NCBI RefSeq assembly: GCF_004358345.1
Contig: NZ_CP037952.1
Location: 2,542,001-2,606,000, forward strand
DNA length: 64,000 bases
Direction: 5' to 3'
DNA from: Parashewanella spongiae
Lineage (GTDB): Bacteria; Pseudomonadota; Gammaproteobacteria; Enterobacterales; Shewanellaceae
A model generated the notes under the pieces. The model was not told the origin of the DNA. It saw only the letters and a list, made by a program, of their open reading frames with translations, and ran no database searches. Below are positions 1-9,816 of this stretch, piece by piece. Both the position numbers and the translations under genes were made by a program. Position 1 is the first letter of the stretch. Each line of letters opens with the position of its first letter.

Positions 1-581
1 ACGCCTTTAACAACGGGCCAGTGAGAAGGTTTTAACTGGCGATAGTTTGCGACTTGGCTTTGAGAGTAAGGCTTAAACAACTGGCTGTAGGTTACTGGAT
101 ATTTTAAAATGCCTAGCAAAGTTCGTCGGGTTAAGTTCATACCCCATTCAGAAGTGTAGGGCTCAAGCAGGCTGAGAATACGAAACGTTTGCCCGTTGCC
201 CTCAAAGCCACCATCATTGCGCATCATGTAATTGAGCGCGGTTTCACCTCCATGACCGAATGGAGGATGGCCAATATCATGAGCAAGGCACATGCTTTCG
301 ATTAAACTATCAGAGTTCAATAGTTCACTAAGTTCAGGGTTTCGTTGATTAAGCTGGGCTAAAATTCCAGTACCTATTTGAGACACCTCAAGCGAATGCG
401 TCAACCTTGTGCGGTAAAAATCATTCATGCCAACACCTAAAACTTGAGTTTTAGCTTGAAGACGACGGAAAGCAGCAGAATGTAAAATTCTTGCTCTATC
501 ACGTTGATAAGGACTTCGGTGATCATCTCGGCGGTGTTTATCTTCAGAGGAGCGTCTTGCTTGCCAGAGCTGATCTAACAT
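1..581 (-). CDS. dgt: dGTPase-like HD-domain triphosphohydrolase, 5' part
   Basis: The gene starts with ATG at 581 and runs off the left edge, leaving about 193 N-terminal residues. The translation begins [18 protein letters not shown] and carries the HD-superfamily metal ligands: [10 protein letters not shown] (His62) and [13 protein letters not shown] (His101-Asp102). This is the hallmark of deoxyguanosinetriphosphate triphosphohydrolase-type proteins, which hydrolyse dGTP or other dNTPs to the nucleoside and tripolyphosphate. The start follows an A/T-rich leader (rc of 582-600) with an AAGGATAACCT-type ribosome-binding region. The family assignment is strong. Whether it is the true dGTPase or the dGTPase-like paralogue group cannot be decided without the C-terminus. 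Confidence 0.88.
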   Translation of the reverse strand, partial: MLDQLWQARRSSEDKHRRDDHRSPYQRDRARILHSAAFRRLQAKTQVLGVGMNDFYRTRLTHSLEVSQIGTGILAQLNQRNPELSELLNSDSLIESMCLAHDIGHPPFGHGGETALNYMMRNDGGFEGNGQTFRILSLLEPYTSEWGMNLTRRTLLGILKYPVTYSQLFKPYSQSQVANYRQLKPSHWPVVKG

Positions 582-637
582 AGGTTATCCTTTTTCTTAA
601 TCTAAACGTATTCGTTTTTTTAATACTATATATGATC

Positions 638-841
638 TAATACCGATTACAGTAATTAAATGCTCAACTCAGAGCTATGTATGTGCTCAAAGTGCAATCG
701 AAATTGATGAAGACATAGTTGTTACCGACATACACAGCTGTCGTTATTACATTGCTACGTCAAGACAATTTTGAGAAGTAATTTGAGTGCATACAAGCTC
801 CCAAAGGGCAAGGCTAAAGGGTTCCATTACTGCGTTACAAG
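638..841. repeat. Interspersed repeat, copy with internal insertion
   Basis: The end sequence TAATACCGATTACAGTAATT at 638 matches the start of the repeat at 42675 (TAATACCAATTACAATAATT). The stretches TAAATGCTCAACTCAGAGC (from about 658) and GCATACAAGCTCCC...TTCCATTACTGCGTTACAAG (about 789-841) match, in reverse complement, the repeat around 42828-42897. Here about 100 bp of other sequence separates the two blocks. The repeat ends exactly where the ISAs1 element begins. No gene was seen in 582-866. Confidence 0.6.
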
Positions 842-2078
842 CAGGGCGGGATTATGCTTTGATGAATTATTCTCCAAATAAAATCTCAGCCCTAAATTTT
901 GCATCCCAGCAGGCTCGCTGTATCTTGTCAGCCACACTGTCTTTTGAAGAGTGATTTTTAATTAAGTTCAAAACCTTTCGCCTAATAGTTGCTAAATTTT
1001 TTGCACCATCATCAGCATAAATTTTACAGTCATCCTCTTTAAAAGTGACATCGAGAACCCAATGCTGACTATTTTCAATTGTCCAGTGCTTCCGTATATA
1101 TCCAGCGATGCCTTCCACGTCACTGGCTAACGAGGTTATGTAATAAGACGTTTCATGGCTTGATTTATTCTTCATTTCTCGCATCCGAATGACTTCAACA
1201 ACGGCCTGACTGCCTACAAATTTAGCCGTTTCGTCAAACCAATTTGTAATTGGCAAAAGGCGATAATGTCTTTCATTTATTCGTCCGTGCTCACCGTCTA
1301 ACTCTGTAAAGTGATTCTGCTTTAAAAGCTCTGGTGTGTCTCGATAGCACTTATGAAAATAAGCTTCTATTTCAGCAAGTAATTTACCTTGATTCTTTTT
1401 CACTTGAAGAACGTAATCACCTTTTCCTTCACGTATTAAGGTTGCAGTTTCTTTCTGGCAGTGCATGGCGTCAGCGGTAATCACTGCATTTTCAATATCC
1501 ATGTGTTTTAGCATGGATTGCATTACTGGGATTTCATTCGTTTTGGTCGACGTTTCTTGTTGACGTATTATCAGCCCATTATCTACAACCATTGCCGTCA
1601 TTAGTTGAAGCGCCGCTATGTCATCACCGTGTTTAGAGCCACAAGCAACTTTACCATCAAAACTGATATGCTCTTTACCATCTCGCTCCCGTAATGTATT
1701 GGAAAAGTTAATAAAGCAAGACATCATACTTTCGGCTTTAACACCTCTAATTATCCGTCCGATTGAGTGTCGTGTCGGGATGCCATTACTAAATGGCCGA
1801 TATTGTCTTAACCAATCTAATTGAGCTTCACCGAAAATGTTGATGGCTTTCCAGCCTGTAGCACCACAAAGCACCGCGGCAATTGTAAGAAAAATAATAT
1901 CAGCTAAATCATACTCTTTATTAGCTTCAACACGATGATCTTCAACTTGTTCAATCTCTTTCATTACGTCCATAATCAGACTCAAATCAGTATTCATTTG
2001 TCGATCTAATCATCGTTACTCAGGAAAGTTCAAAATTGATTTAATTATTTTCAAGATCTAAAGCACGATCCCACCCTG
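842..2078 (-). mobile_element. ISAs1-family insertion sequence, copy 1
   Basis: The ends are CAGGGCGGGATTATGCTTT (842) and the reverse complement of AAGCACGATCCCACCCTG (ending 2078), matching the termini of the second copy at 47389-48627. That second copy has a clear 10-bp target duplication. Here the flanks differ (GCGTTACAAG left, CTTATTTGTT right), so this copy has taken part in a rearrangement or lost its partner flank. It carries one transposase gene. Confidence 0.85.
867..1997 (-). CDS. ISAs1-family transposase
   Basis: This 376-aa protein is a DDE transposase of the ISAs1 (H-repeat associated) family. It has the N-terminal DUF4371-like region beginning with EDHRVEANKEYDLADIIFLTIAAVLCGA. 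The catalytic acidic residues are placed in ISFDGK (first Asp), VITADAMHCQK (second Asp) and WTIENSQHWVLDVTFKEDDC (Glu). The copy at 47399 is nearly identical but ends five residues later (GEYFIKA), because one base change turns the Tyr codon into TAA here. The reading frame is otherwise intact, so the enzyme may be active. Confidence 0.9.
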   Translation of the reverse strand: MNTDLSLIMDVMKEIEQVEDHRVEANKEYDLADIIFLTIAAVLCGATGWKAINIFGEAQLDWLRQYRPFSNGIPTRHSIGRIIRGVKAESMMSCFINFSNTLRERDGKEHISFDGKVACGSKHGDDIAALQLMTAMVVDNGLIIRQQETSTKTNEIPVMQSMLKHMDIENAVITADAMHCQKETATLIREGKGDYVLQVKKNQGKLLAEIEAYFHKCYRDTPELLKQNHFTELDGEHGRINERHYRLLPITNWFDETAKFVGSQAVVEVIRMREMKNKSSHETSYYITSLASDVEGIAGYIRKHWTIENSQHWVLDVTFKEDDCKIYADDGAKNLATIRRKVLNLIKNHSSKDSVADKIQRACWDAKFRAEILFGE

Positions 2079-2079
2079 C

Positions 2080-4266
2080 TTATTTGTTATAAACTGGTGC
2101 AGTTTTTTTGTAAACGCCAGCACTTTGTTGTTGAAAATTTAGAGAATGTTCTGCTAGTTTAGCTGAATAACACTCGGCTAAAAAAATTAAAGTATCTAGA
2201 AATACTGGCATGTAGATTTCTTCACGATATAACGAACCATCGCTAAGTTTTAAACAGCCAGAATGCATTCCCAATCTATCTTCGTGGTACTTGGTTGCAG
2301 ATGGCAACGTTTTATGATGATCGCAATTGTTGTTTGGAACTTCAGTAAAGAAAACTATCTCGTGAGCAACTTTTTTTATGAGAGCATTGAATGTTCTTAC
2401 ATCACCAAAGAAAGAACTAAAGGTGCAATTTGGTAGATGCGGCGTGGCTCGAGCCAAAAATTTATCTGTAATCGTAATAAAAAATTTTTCAGTTTTTGTT
2501 ACCATTGATAAATTATCGCAATTGTATGAAGGCTGCTCTCTGTTACAAGCCGCAAATGTTAGCATTGCACCTAAAAAGTAGCTACAAACAGAGTTCATCA
2601 TATCAAGCTTATTATCTAATTCTTTCTCCAACGGTTTTTTGCAATCAAACCATCGAAAGAGCACACTATCTTCCCACTTGTCATGTAATGAAACATGCAT
2701 CGTGTTATTTCGAGAATCTCCTCTATCCCTTAATCCTGAAAAGCCAAAATCTGATCTTGCAACACCCTGTAACCAGCACCGAATAATTCCCCCCAATTTA
2801 AAATCAAGCTCTTTATTAGAGGGTTTTTCTTGAGCATCTTGTAAGATACAATACCTTTCCCAATACCGAGCAACTCGCTCTGTGCCATGATGAAAAATAG
2901 GGATGACACTATGATAATAAATTCCACAACTTGCCATGAATGCTAAATCAGATATAGATTTTATAATTCCATTTTCGGCCCTTTTTAGAGACCATTCAAT
3001 AGTACGTTCACTCTTAGGTGTAAAACAGTAAATGATATAATTTAAAGTCGTTTTAAATTGATATCCAATTACCCATTTTTCACCTTTTTTATCTGATTCA
3101 ATATGGAGGCAGGTTTTAAATTGTTGTTCTTGCGGCAGCTCCTTTAAATGGACTTTGAATATTGAAATGGGCTTAATGAAATCACTGTCAAGTTTAGAAC
3201 TCAAACCAAACTTATCAGATGCTTGGTGCATCAGCATTTCATTTAAAAATTCAGACCACGCTTCGCCTTCTCGTAAGAACTTGAAACAAGTAATGTTTCC
3301 ATCAGCTTCTTTTTTTGCAACAGATCGATTCCCATAAATAATATTTGCTAAACAAACCTCAGTACTGATGGGTAAGCTTGCAATATCTAAATTGTAAAAA
3401 TTATCGTCAATATATTGAGCTACATTGTTCCCTAGTTTTTCATTAGGGTGATAAAAATGTAAACACTCTTCTAAAGTTGATATGAGTCCTTTTAATGAGT
3501 AACTAAAATAATTTACGCAAACGCCACTCATTATTTTAGGTCTAGGCGGTTTTAGCAAAATTTGACTGTTTGTATGGGGTTGAATTTCTGGTCTTGATTT
3601 TACCATTTTAACCAGCGACTGGCGGAGTTCACTTTGGTTTAATCTAAATATTGAAAAATACTGCCAATTGATAACTCTTGTCGTTTCAATAGTGTCAACA
3701 CTTTCATTCAAAATATGAAGTAAGTTTACTGGAGTACTATACTTTATTGGGAGATAAAACAATGAAAGAGGTTGAAATTTTATAACTCTAAAACAAAAAT
3801 CTAAACTTAGTTGGTCGGAAGGAAAATATGCGAGTATTGGTTCTTTTACATTGGTAAGTGCTATTTTTAAATTTTCATCAGACATTGAACTTAGATTTAG
3901 TATCCTGACTGTTTCTAATAAAAAAGATTGACACAGTCTTATAGAATCACTTCCTAGATAGTTTGGTATCGATTCCAGTGTTAATATGTACTTATTAATT
4001 TTCTTAATAGATTCAATACTATTCTCAGCACTACTTTTCAAAAAAAGATCTGTTTTAAGTTTAAGTTTAAGTTTTTTTTCTTGTTGTCTAAAGCTAGAGC
4101 TATAATCGGATAGCTCATCACCTGACTCTGTATCGCTGGAAAGGCTTTCATAATCTAAAGCATCGGAATTTACTTCTGTTTTTTTTTGATGACTTTCTAT
4201 GAGGGAATCTAAAGGTGATGTTTCTGTATAAGCATTAGATAAACTTGGGGTAGTGTTCAGGAACAT
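2080..4266 (-). CDS. Large orphan protein with kinase-like motifs
   Basis: I do not recognise this 728-aa protein as a named family. Seen: no signal peptide or membrane segment; a low-complexity acidic/serine stretch at residues 35-60 (ESLSSDTESGDELSDYSS) followed by a Lys/Leu-rich stretch; and a C-terminal half with motifs in protein-kinase order. These are Lys329 in TCFKFLREGE (VAIK-like), Glu343 in FLNEMLMH (helix-C-like), a hydrophobic hinge-like strand IIYCF at 411-415, GIYYHSVIPIFHH at 448-460 where a catalytic loop would lie, and SDFGFSGLRDRGD at 505-517 (DFG-like). The usual catalytic Asp is not evident and the spacing before DFG is long, so a divergent kinase-like or pseudokinase fold is an inference. 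The stop codon lies 2 bp from the ISAs1 border, so the C-terminus could be altered. The opening MFLNTTPS start has no strong ribosome-binding site. Confidence 0.6.
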   Translation of the reverse strand: MFLNTTPSLSNAYTETSPLDSLIESHQKKTEVNSDALDYESLSSDTESGDELSDYSSSFRQQEKKLKLKLKTDLFLKSSAENSIESIKKINKYILTLESIPNYLGSDSIRLCQSFLLETVRILNLSSMSDENLKIALTNVKEPILAYFPSDQLSLDFCFRVIKFQPLSLFYLPIKYSTPVNLLHILNESVDTIETTRVINWQYFSIFRLNQSELRQSLVKMVKSRPEIQPHTNSQILLKPPRPKIMSGVCVNYFSYSLKGLISTLEECLHFYHPNEKLGNNVAQYIDDNFYNLDIASLPISTEVCLANIIYGNRSVAKKEADGNITCFKFLREGEAWSEFLNEMLMHQASDKFGLSSKLDSDFIKPISIFKVHLKELPQEQQFKTCLHIESDKKGEKWVIGYQFKTTLNYIIYCFTPKSERTIEWSLKRAENGIIKSISDLAFMASCGIYYHSVIPIFHHGTERVARYWERYCILQDAQEKPSNKELDFKLGGIIRCWLQGVARSDFGFSGLRDRGDSRNNTMHVSLHDKWEDSVLFRWFDCKKPLEKELDNKLDMMNSVCSYFLGAMLTFAACNREQPSYNCDNLSMVTKTEKFFITITDKFLARATPHLPNCTFSSFFGDVRTFNALIKKVAHEIVFFTEVPNNNCDHHKTLPSATKYHEDRLGMHSGCLKLSDGSLYREEIYMPVFLDTLIFLAECYSAKLAEHSLNFQQQSAGVYKKTAPVYNK

Positions 4267-4458
4267 AATTGTCGCTTTTTAGAAACAAAAAATTCAGTGA
4301 AGTATAAAAGAGTATTGTCATATAAAGTCTGTTTTTTAATCAAGATTAATCTATAGTTAATGTTAAGTTATCAAGGTGTCATCAAATAACAATAAGCACT
4401 ATCCTCACTATTAAAAACTCTTGGTACAAGTCTTGTTTTTTTAAATCTTTTAGGCTTA
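4267..4458. other. AT-rich intergenic sequence
   Basis: This is the upstream region of the 728-aa gene, ending at the TTA that borders the first ISAzo13 copy. It is very AT-rich. I see no convincing operator or RNA. The expected left end of the interrupted IS4 element is absent here, which suggests a deletion or recombination at the left border of ISAzo13 copy 1. Confidence 0.4.
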
Positions 4459-4523
4459 GGGATGCTGCGACTTAGGTTATACCGACGTATAATCCAAACA
4501 GAGTAATTTACGGTTGCAGCCAA

Positions 4524-5740
4524 ATGTCTACTTCAATTTACCTTTCTAGTGAGTCCAAAAGGATAATTAAACTTGCATCCAGTAAACTTCATGGGATGGA
4601 GAAAAGAGTTTTTATGGCCGAAGTATCCAAAACCTTCTGCTGTGGGAGTCCACGCTTAACTGAAACAGAATTTGGCTGGTGTCGAAAGGCTGTTGCGCTT
4701 GGGCTTCATGAACAAGAAACGGGCTTCGAGTGTTTCGGACACTATGACGGAAAACCTCGAAGTGAAGTGAGTCAGCCTCAATTAGAAATAGATATTAGAG
4801 CGTTAGTAGATCCTGAATCGCAAGCCGACCCGAAGTTTAAAAATACGTTTGTGTATACCCGAATTACAGCGAAAGGCGTCAGAAAAAAGTTAATTGAAGA
4901 AAAAGGCTGGCTACCTGAAGAATTACCTAAAGAAAGAACCATTAACGACATATTAAATCGACTGGGATACAGACTTCGACGAGACCAAAAAACTAAACCC
5001 CAAAAAAAATTCCTCAAACAGACGCTATCTTTGAAAACGTAAACAAAATCAATAAAGAAACAACCGGTAATAAAAAAGTCATCCGTATTAGTATAGACTG
5101 TAAAGCGACAGTTAATGTTGGTGAGTATTCCCGTTACGGTAAATCTCGTAGTGCTGATGCTGTTCAAGCGTTGGATCATGATATGGAAATAAAAAAGAAA
5201 ATGATCCCGTTCGGAATTCTTAACCTCGACAATGATCAACTTCATGTTTTTTATGGCAACTCAAATAAAACAAGTGACTTCATTTGTGACGCACTTGAAT
5301 GGTGGTGGGATTCAGTTAAAAGTGAAAATCTAGAAGTGGAAGAACTCATTATTTTTTCAGATAATGGTCCTGAAAATAGTGGCTGTCGTACTCAATACCT
5401 GTTTAGATTAGTAGCGTTTAGTGAACAATCGAAACTCAAGATTCGAAACGTCTACTACCCGCCATACCACAGTAAGTACAACCCGATAGAACGAGTCTGG
5501 TCATCGTTAGAGAGGCATTGGAATGGCACATTACTGAGTACAGCCAAAACGGTAATAGAATGGACAAAAACAATGACATGGAAAGCGATGAGCCCAGTAG
5601 TCAATGTAATTGATAAAATTTACTCAAAAGGAGTCAAGCTCAATAACAAAGAAAAAGAAGAGCTGGAAAGTAAAATAGTCAGAAATAGTGAATTACCAAA
5701 GTGGGATCTTACAATCACTCCAATTGCGGTAGATTTTTAA
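4524..5740 (+). CDS. ISAzo13 transposase, -1 frameshift product (copy 1)
   Basis: Two frames encode one transposase. The first, 172 aa (4524-5042), is the N-terminal DNA-binding part. The second frame, open from about 5010 to 5740, holds the catalytic part: IRISIDCKATVNVGEYSRYGKSR (first Asp), IIFSDNGPENSG (second Asp) and YYPPYHSKYNPIERVWSSLERHWNG (Glu). These are hallmarks of the ISAzo13 (Rhodopirellula-type DDE) family. The frames join at an A8 run (5002-5009) read CAA AAA AAA TTC, a canonical A_AAA_AAA slippery heptamer for -1 frameshifting. The run is identical in all four copies, so the split is programmed rather than a lesion. The ATG at 5171 is internal. Confidence 0.85.
5002..5009 (+). 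promoter_or_regulatory. Programmed -1 frameshift slippery run
   Basis: Eight A residues follow CCCC. In frame zero this reads CAA-AAA-AAA, giving an A_AAA_AAA slippery heptamer that moves ribosomes into the catalytic frame. The same run lies at 6326-6333, 8837-8844 and 58553-58560 in the other copies. Confidence 0.65.
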
Positions 5741-5782
5741 ATGCTAGATCCCTAACTTAAGATTTAGCTGAAGGTTTACTAA

Positions 5783-7076
5783 GGGATGCTGCGACTTAGG
5801 TTATACCGACGTATAATCCAAACAGAGTAATTTACGGTTGCAGCCAAATGTCTACTTCAATTTACCTTTCTAGTGAGTCCAAAAGGATAATTAAACTTGC
5901 ATCCAGTAAACTTCATGGGATGGAGAAAAGAGTTTTTATGGCCGAAGTATCCAAAACCTTCTGCTGTGGGAGTCCACGCTTAACTGAAACAGAATTTGGC
6001 TGGTGTCGAAAGGCTGTTGCGCTTGGGCTTCATGAACAAGAAACGGGCTTCGAGTGTTTCGGAAACTATGACGGAAAACCTCGAAGTGAAGTGAGTCAGC
6101 CTCAATTAGAAATAGATATTAGAGCGTTAGTAGATCCTGAATCGCAAGCCGACCCGAAGTTTAAAAATACGTTTGTGTATACCCGAATTACAGCGAAAGG
6201 CGTCAGAAAAAAGTTAATTGAAGAAAAAGGCTGGCTACCTGAAGAATTACCTAAAGAAAGAACCATTAACGACATATTAAATCGACTGGGATACAGACTT
6301 CGACGAGTCCAAAAAACTAAACCCCAAAAAAAATTCCTCAAACAGACGCTATCTTTGAAAACGTAAACAAAATCAATAAAGAAACAACCGGTAATAAAAA
6401 AGTCATCCGTATTAGTATCGACTGTAAAGCGACAGTTAATGTTGGTGAGTATTCCCGTTACGGTAAATCTCGTAGTGCTGATGCTGTTCAAGCGTTGGAT
6501 CATGATATGGAAATAAAAAAGAAAATGATCCCGTTCGGAATTCTTAACCTCGACAATGATCAACTTCATGTTTTTTATGGCAACTCAAATAAAACAAGTG
6601 ACTTCATTTGTGACGCACTTGAATGGTGGTGGGATTCAGTTAAAAGTGAAAATCTAGAAGTGGAAGAACTCATTATTTTTTCAGATAATGGTCCTGAAAA
6701 TAGTGGCTGTCGTACTCAATACCTGTTTAGATTAGTAGCGTTTAGTGAACAATCGAAACTCAAGATTCGAAACGTCTACTACCCGCCATACCACAGTAAG
6801 TACAACCCGATAGAACGAGTCTGGTCATCGTTAGAGAGGCATTGGAATGGCACATTACTGAGTACAGCCAAAACGGTAATAGAATGGACAAAAACAATGA
6901 CATGGAAAGCGATGAGCCCAGTAGTCAATTTAATTGATAAAATTTACTCAAAAGGAGTCAAGCTCAATAACAAAGAAAAAGAAGAGCTGGAAAGTAAAAT
7001 AGTCAGAAATAGTGAATTACCAAAGTGGGATCTTACAATCACTCCAATTGCGGTAGATTTTTAAATGCTAGATCCC
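5783..7076 (+). mobile_element. ISAzo13-family IS, copy 2
   Basis: A complete 1294-bp copy flanked by TAA (5780-5782) and TAA (7077-7079). Removing it restores the left end of the IS4 element, GGTTTAC-TAA-TTGAAC. It is almost identical to copies 1 and 3, which points to recent transposition. Confidence 0.88.
5848..7064 (+). CDS. ISAzo13 transposase, -1 frameshift product (copy 2)
   Basis: Same organisation as copy 1: a 172-aa N-terminal frame (5848-6366), the A8 slippery run at 6326-6333, and the catalytic frame ending at 7064. The DDE residues in SIDCKATVNVGEYSR, FSDNGPENS and PIERVWSSLE are intact. Differences from copy 1 are single substitutions (His to Asn in ECFGNYDGK; Asp to Val before QKTKPQKK; Val to Leu in SPVVNLIDK), so this copy is plausibly functional. 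Confidence 0.85.
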
Positions 7077-8293
7077 TAATTGAACAATAGAGAGTAAATC
7101 ATACAGATTAAGGTTTTTCTAGTGTCACGCCATGAATACTACAACTCGCCAATTCTTCAATGATGCCCCAGAATTGTTACGTCGCTTTGCTCAAACGGAA
7201 GAAGATGAACTTTCTTCAATTCTCACTCTGCAAGATTTAGAAGATTTTCAAAAAGATAATACTCAAAGAGTACGCAAGTATCCCGCCTGCCACACACTTT
7301 CGCTTTTCATGAAGCAAGTAGCCAGTGAAAACAAGTCTTGTCGTTGCACACTAATCAGTGACGCTAGAGATCAAATTGCTATAGGTCGAGAGAAAAACAG
7401 CACAATTACAGGTCCCTACTGCAAAGCAAGAAAACGGTTATCTCCAGAGTCAATTAAATCGCTATTGAAGAAATCAGGAAAAAACTTAGATGAAGCGATT
7501 CAAGGGAAATACTTATGGCATGGCCGTAGAGTGCTATTAACTGACGGCTCAACACTATCTATGCCTGATACGCACGAGAACCAAGCCCAATTCCCTCAAC
7601 CTAAATCACAAAAAGAAGGGCTGGGCTTTCCTCAGCTGCGGATTTTAGTGTTAATTTCTTTGGGTAGCGGTGCAGTCATTGACTCGGCTGTTTCACCTTG
7701 TAAAGGGAAAGGTACTGGCGAGCAGGCACTATTAAGAAGTATGCAGTCAGACTTGAAACAAGGTGACATTGTGCTGGGAGATGCTAATTTCGAAAACTAC
7801 TTTGTTCTTGCAGGACTAATGGGGTTAGGCGTTGATGCTGTTTTCGAAAAAAACGGAGCCAGAAATGTCGATTTCAGAACCTGTGAAGAAAAGCTGGGTA
7901 AGCGAGATGGTTTATTTAAGCTAATTCGTCCATCCTGTCCAGAATGGATGACCCCAGAGGATTACGCTCAAGTGCCAGAAGAGCTTATCGTCAGAATGGT
8001 AGGAACAAAAAAACGTATCATTGTTACCACGCTCACGGATAAAGAAGTCTATCCGAAGCAAGATATTATTGATTTATACGTTTCACGATGGCATATCGAG
8101 TTGGATTTTAGGTCAATCAAGACCATGATGAAAATGGATATTTTAAGGTGTGGCAGTCCAGATATGGTGCGTAAGGAAATTGATGTTCATTTGTTAGTTT
8201 ACAACATGATAAGGGCACTTATGTGCCGAGCAGCAGAAAAAAAAAGGAATATCGCCTAGAGAGGCAAGTTTTAAAGCCGCACATGACGCATTA

Positions 8294-9587
8294 GGGATGC
8301 TGCGACTTAGGTTATACCGACGTATAATCCAAACAGAGTAATTTACGGTTGCAGCCAAATGTCTACTTCAATTTACCTTTCTAGTGAGTCCAAAAGGATA
8401 ATTAAACTTGCATCCAGTAAACTTCATGGGATGGAGAAAAGAGTTTTTATGGCCGAAGTATCCAAAACCTTCTGCTGTGGGAGTCCACGCTTAACTGAAA
8501 CAGAATTTGGCTGGTGTCGAAAGGCTGTTGCGCTTGGGCTTCATGAACAAGAAACGGGCTTCGAGTGTTTCGGACACTATGACGGAAAACCTCGAAGTGA
8601 AGTGAGTCAGCCTCAATTAGAAATAGATATTAGAGCGTTAGTAGATCCTGAATCGCAAGCCGACCCGAAGTTTAAAAATACGTTTGTGTATACCCGAATT
8701 ACAGCGAAAGGCGTCAGAAAAAAGTTAATTGAAGAAAAAGGCTGGCTACCTGAAGAATTACCTAAAGAAAGAACCATTAACGACATATTAAATCGACTGG
8801 GATACAGACTTCGACGAGTCCAAAAAACTAAACCCCAAAAAAAATTCCTCAAACAGACGCTATCTTTGAAAACGTAAACAAAATCAATAAAGAAACAACC
8901 GGTAATAAAAAAGTCATCCGTATTAGTATCGACTGTAAAGCGACAGTTAATGTTGGTGAGTATTCCCGTTACGGTAAATCTCGTAGTGCTGATGCTGTTC
9001 AAGCGTTGGATCATGATATGGAAATAAAAAAGAAAATGATCCCGTTCGGAATTCTTAACCTCGACAATGATCAACTTCATGTTTTTTATGGCAACTCAAA
9101 TAAAACAAGTGACTTCATTTGTGACGCACTTGAATGGTGGTGGGATTCAGTTAAAAGTGAAAATCTAGAAGTGGAAGAACTCATTATTTTTTCAGATAAT
9201 GGTCCTGAAAATAGTGGCTGTCGTACTCAATACCTGTTTAGATTAGTAGCGTTTAGTGAACAATCGAAACTCAAGATTCGAAACGTCTACTACCCGCCAT
9301 ACCACAGTAAGTACAACCCGATAGAACGAGTCTGGTCATCGTTAGAGAGGCATTGGAATGGCACATTACTGAGTACAGCCAAAACAGTAATAGAATGGAC
9401 AAAAACAATGACATGGAAAGCGATGAGCCCAGTAGTCAATTTAATTGATAAAATTTACTCAAAAGGAGTCAAGCTCAATAACAAAGAAAAAGAAGAGCTG
9501 GAAAGTAAAATAGTCAGAAATAGTGAATTACCAAAGTGGGATCTTACAATCACTCCAATTGCGGTAGATTTTTAAATGCTAGATCCC
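8294..9587 (+). mobile_element. ISAzo13-family IS, copy 3
   Basis: A complete 1294-bp copy inside the IS4 transposase gene, flanked by TTA (8291-8293) and TTA (9588-9590). The interrupted reading frame continues exactly across the site after one TTA is removed, which fixes both borders and the 3-bp duplication. Confidence 0.9.
8359..9575 (+). CDS. ISAzo13 transposase, -1 frameshift product (copy 3)
   Basis: N-terminal frame 8359-8877 (172 aa), A8 slippery run 8837-8844, catalytic frame ending 9575. It shares the Val substitution before QKTKPQKK and the Leu in SPVVNLIDK with copy 2, so copies 2 and 3 are closest relatives. All three acidic catalytic motifs are intact. The 155-aa open frame on the opposite strand of each copy is a shadow. 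Confidence 0.85.
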
Positions 9588-9816
9588 TTACAAGATTTTC
9601 AGATATTACTTTTGCAAGTCACCGAAGGGATCATTGACACTTTATTGGATGTGATAGCAGATATTATCGGCGAGCATATCGTTGGCAATCGCCAAGGGAG
9701 AAAAGAACCGAGAGCAAAGAAAAGGCGACCGAAATCGACATCAAGGTTACAACATTCAAGAAAGCAAGCACGTAGGCTTAAGGTATATCAGAAGTAATTC
9801 TTAAGTTAGTGCCATT

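Larger units (their letters stand above)
4459..5752 (+). mobile_element. ISAzo13-family IS, copy 1
   Basis: A 1294-bp element running from GGGATGCTGCGACTTAGG to GCTAGATCCC. Copies 2 and 3 have exactly the same length. Its left flank is TTA and its right flank TAA. Copies 2, 3 and 4 have matching 3-bp duplications (TAA/TAA, TTA/TTA, TTA/TTA), so this copy's borders no longer pair. Confidence 0.85.
7132..9797 (+). pseudogene. IS4-family transposase, frameshifted and IS-interrupted
   Basis: The first 375 residues (7132-8259) are an IS4-family DDE transposase with LLTDGSTLSMPDT (first Asp), IVLGDANFENY (second Asp) and YVSRWHIELDFRSIKT (the YREK-like Glu motif). The frame then fails at an A9 run (8237-8245). 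With one A fewer it reads AEKKGISPREASFKAAHDAL and reaches the TTA where ISAzo13 copy 3 begins. After that insertion and its duplicated TTA, the frame resumes as LQDFQILLLQVTEGIIDTLLD and ends RRLKVYQK at 9797. The gene therefore has two independent lesions: a 1-bp expansion and an insertion. The 73-aa frame after copy 3 is this protein's C-terminus, not a separate gene. Confidence 0.85.
5753..9816 (+). mobile_element. IS4-family element interrupted by ISAzo13 copies
   Basis: The body lies at 7077-8293 and 9588-9816, plus a 30-bp left piece at 5753-5782. The left piece begins TAACTTAAGATTTA, which matches the reverse complement of the right end (TAATTCTTAAGTTA at 9796-9809), so these are the subterminal inverted repeats. 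ISAzo13 copy 2 split the left end (TAA duplicated) and copy 3 split the transposase gene (TTA duplicated). The outermost left bases are missing next to copy 1. The right end joins ISAs1 transposase sequence, showing that the IS4 element had itself inserted into an ISAs1 copy. Confidence 0.7.

Noticed and set aside
4778-5245. 155-aa minus-strand open frame, repeated in each ISAzo13 copy
   Set aside because: It is antisense to conserved transposase frames; its conservation is explained by the copies being nearly identical.
7132-8259. Intact 375-aa IS4 transposase
   Set aside because: The frame ends early because of an A9 run; the true C-terminus continues in another frame and beyond the ISAzo13 insertion.
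9576-9797. 73-aa frame starting at ATG 9576 as a separate gene
   Set aside because: From LQDFQ onward it is the C-terminus of the interrupted IS4 transposase; the start codon belongs to the ISAzo13 end.
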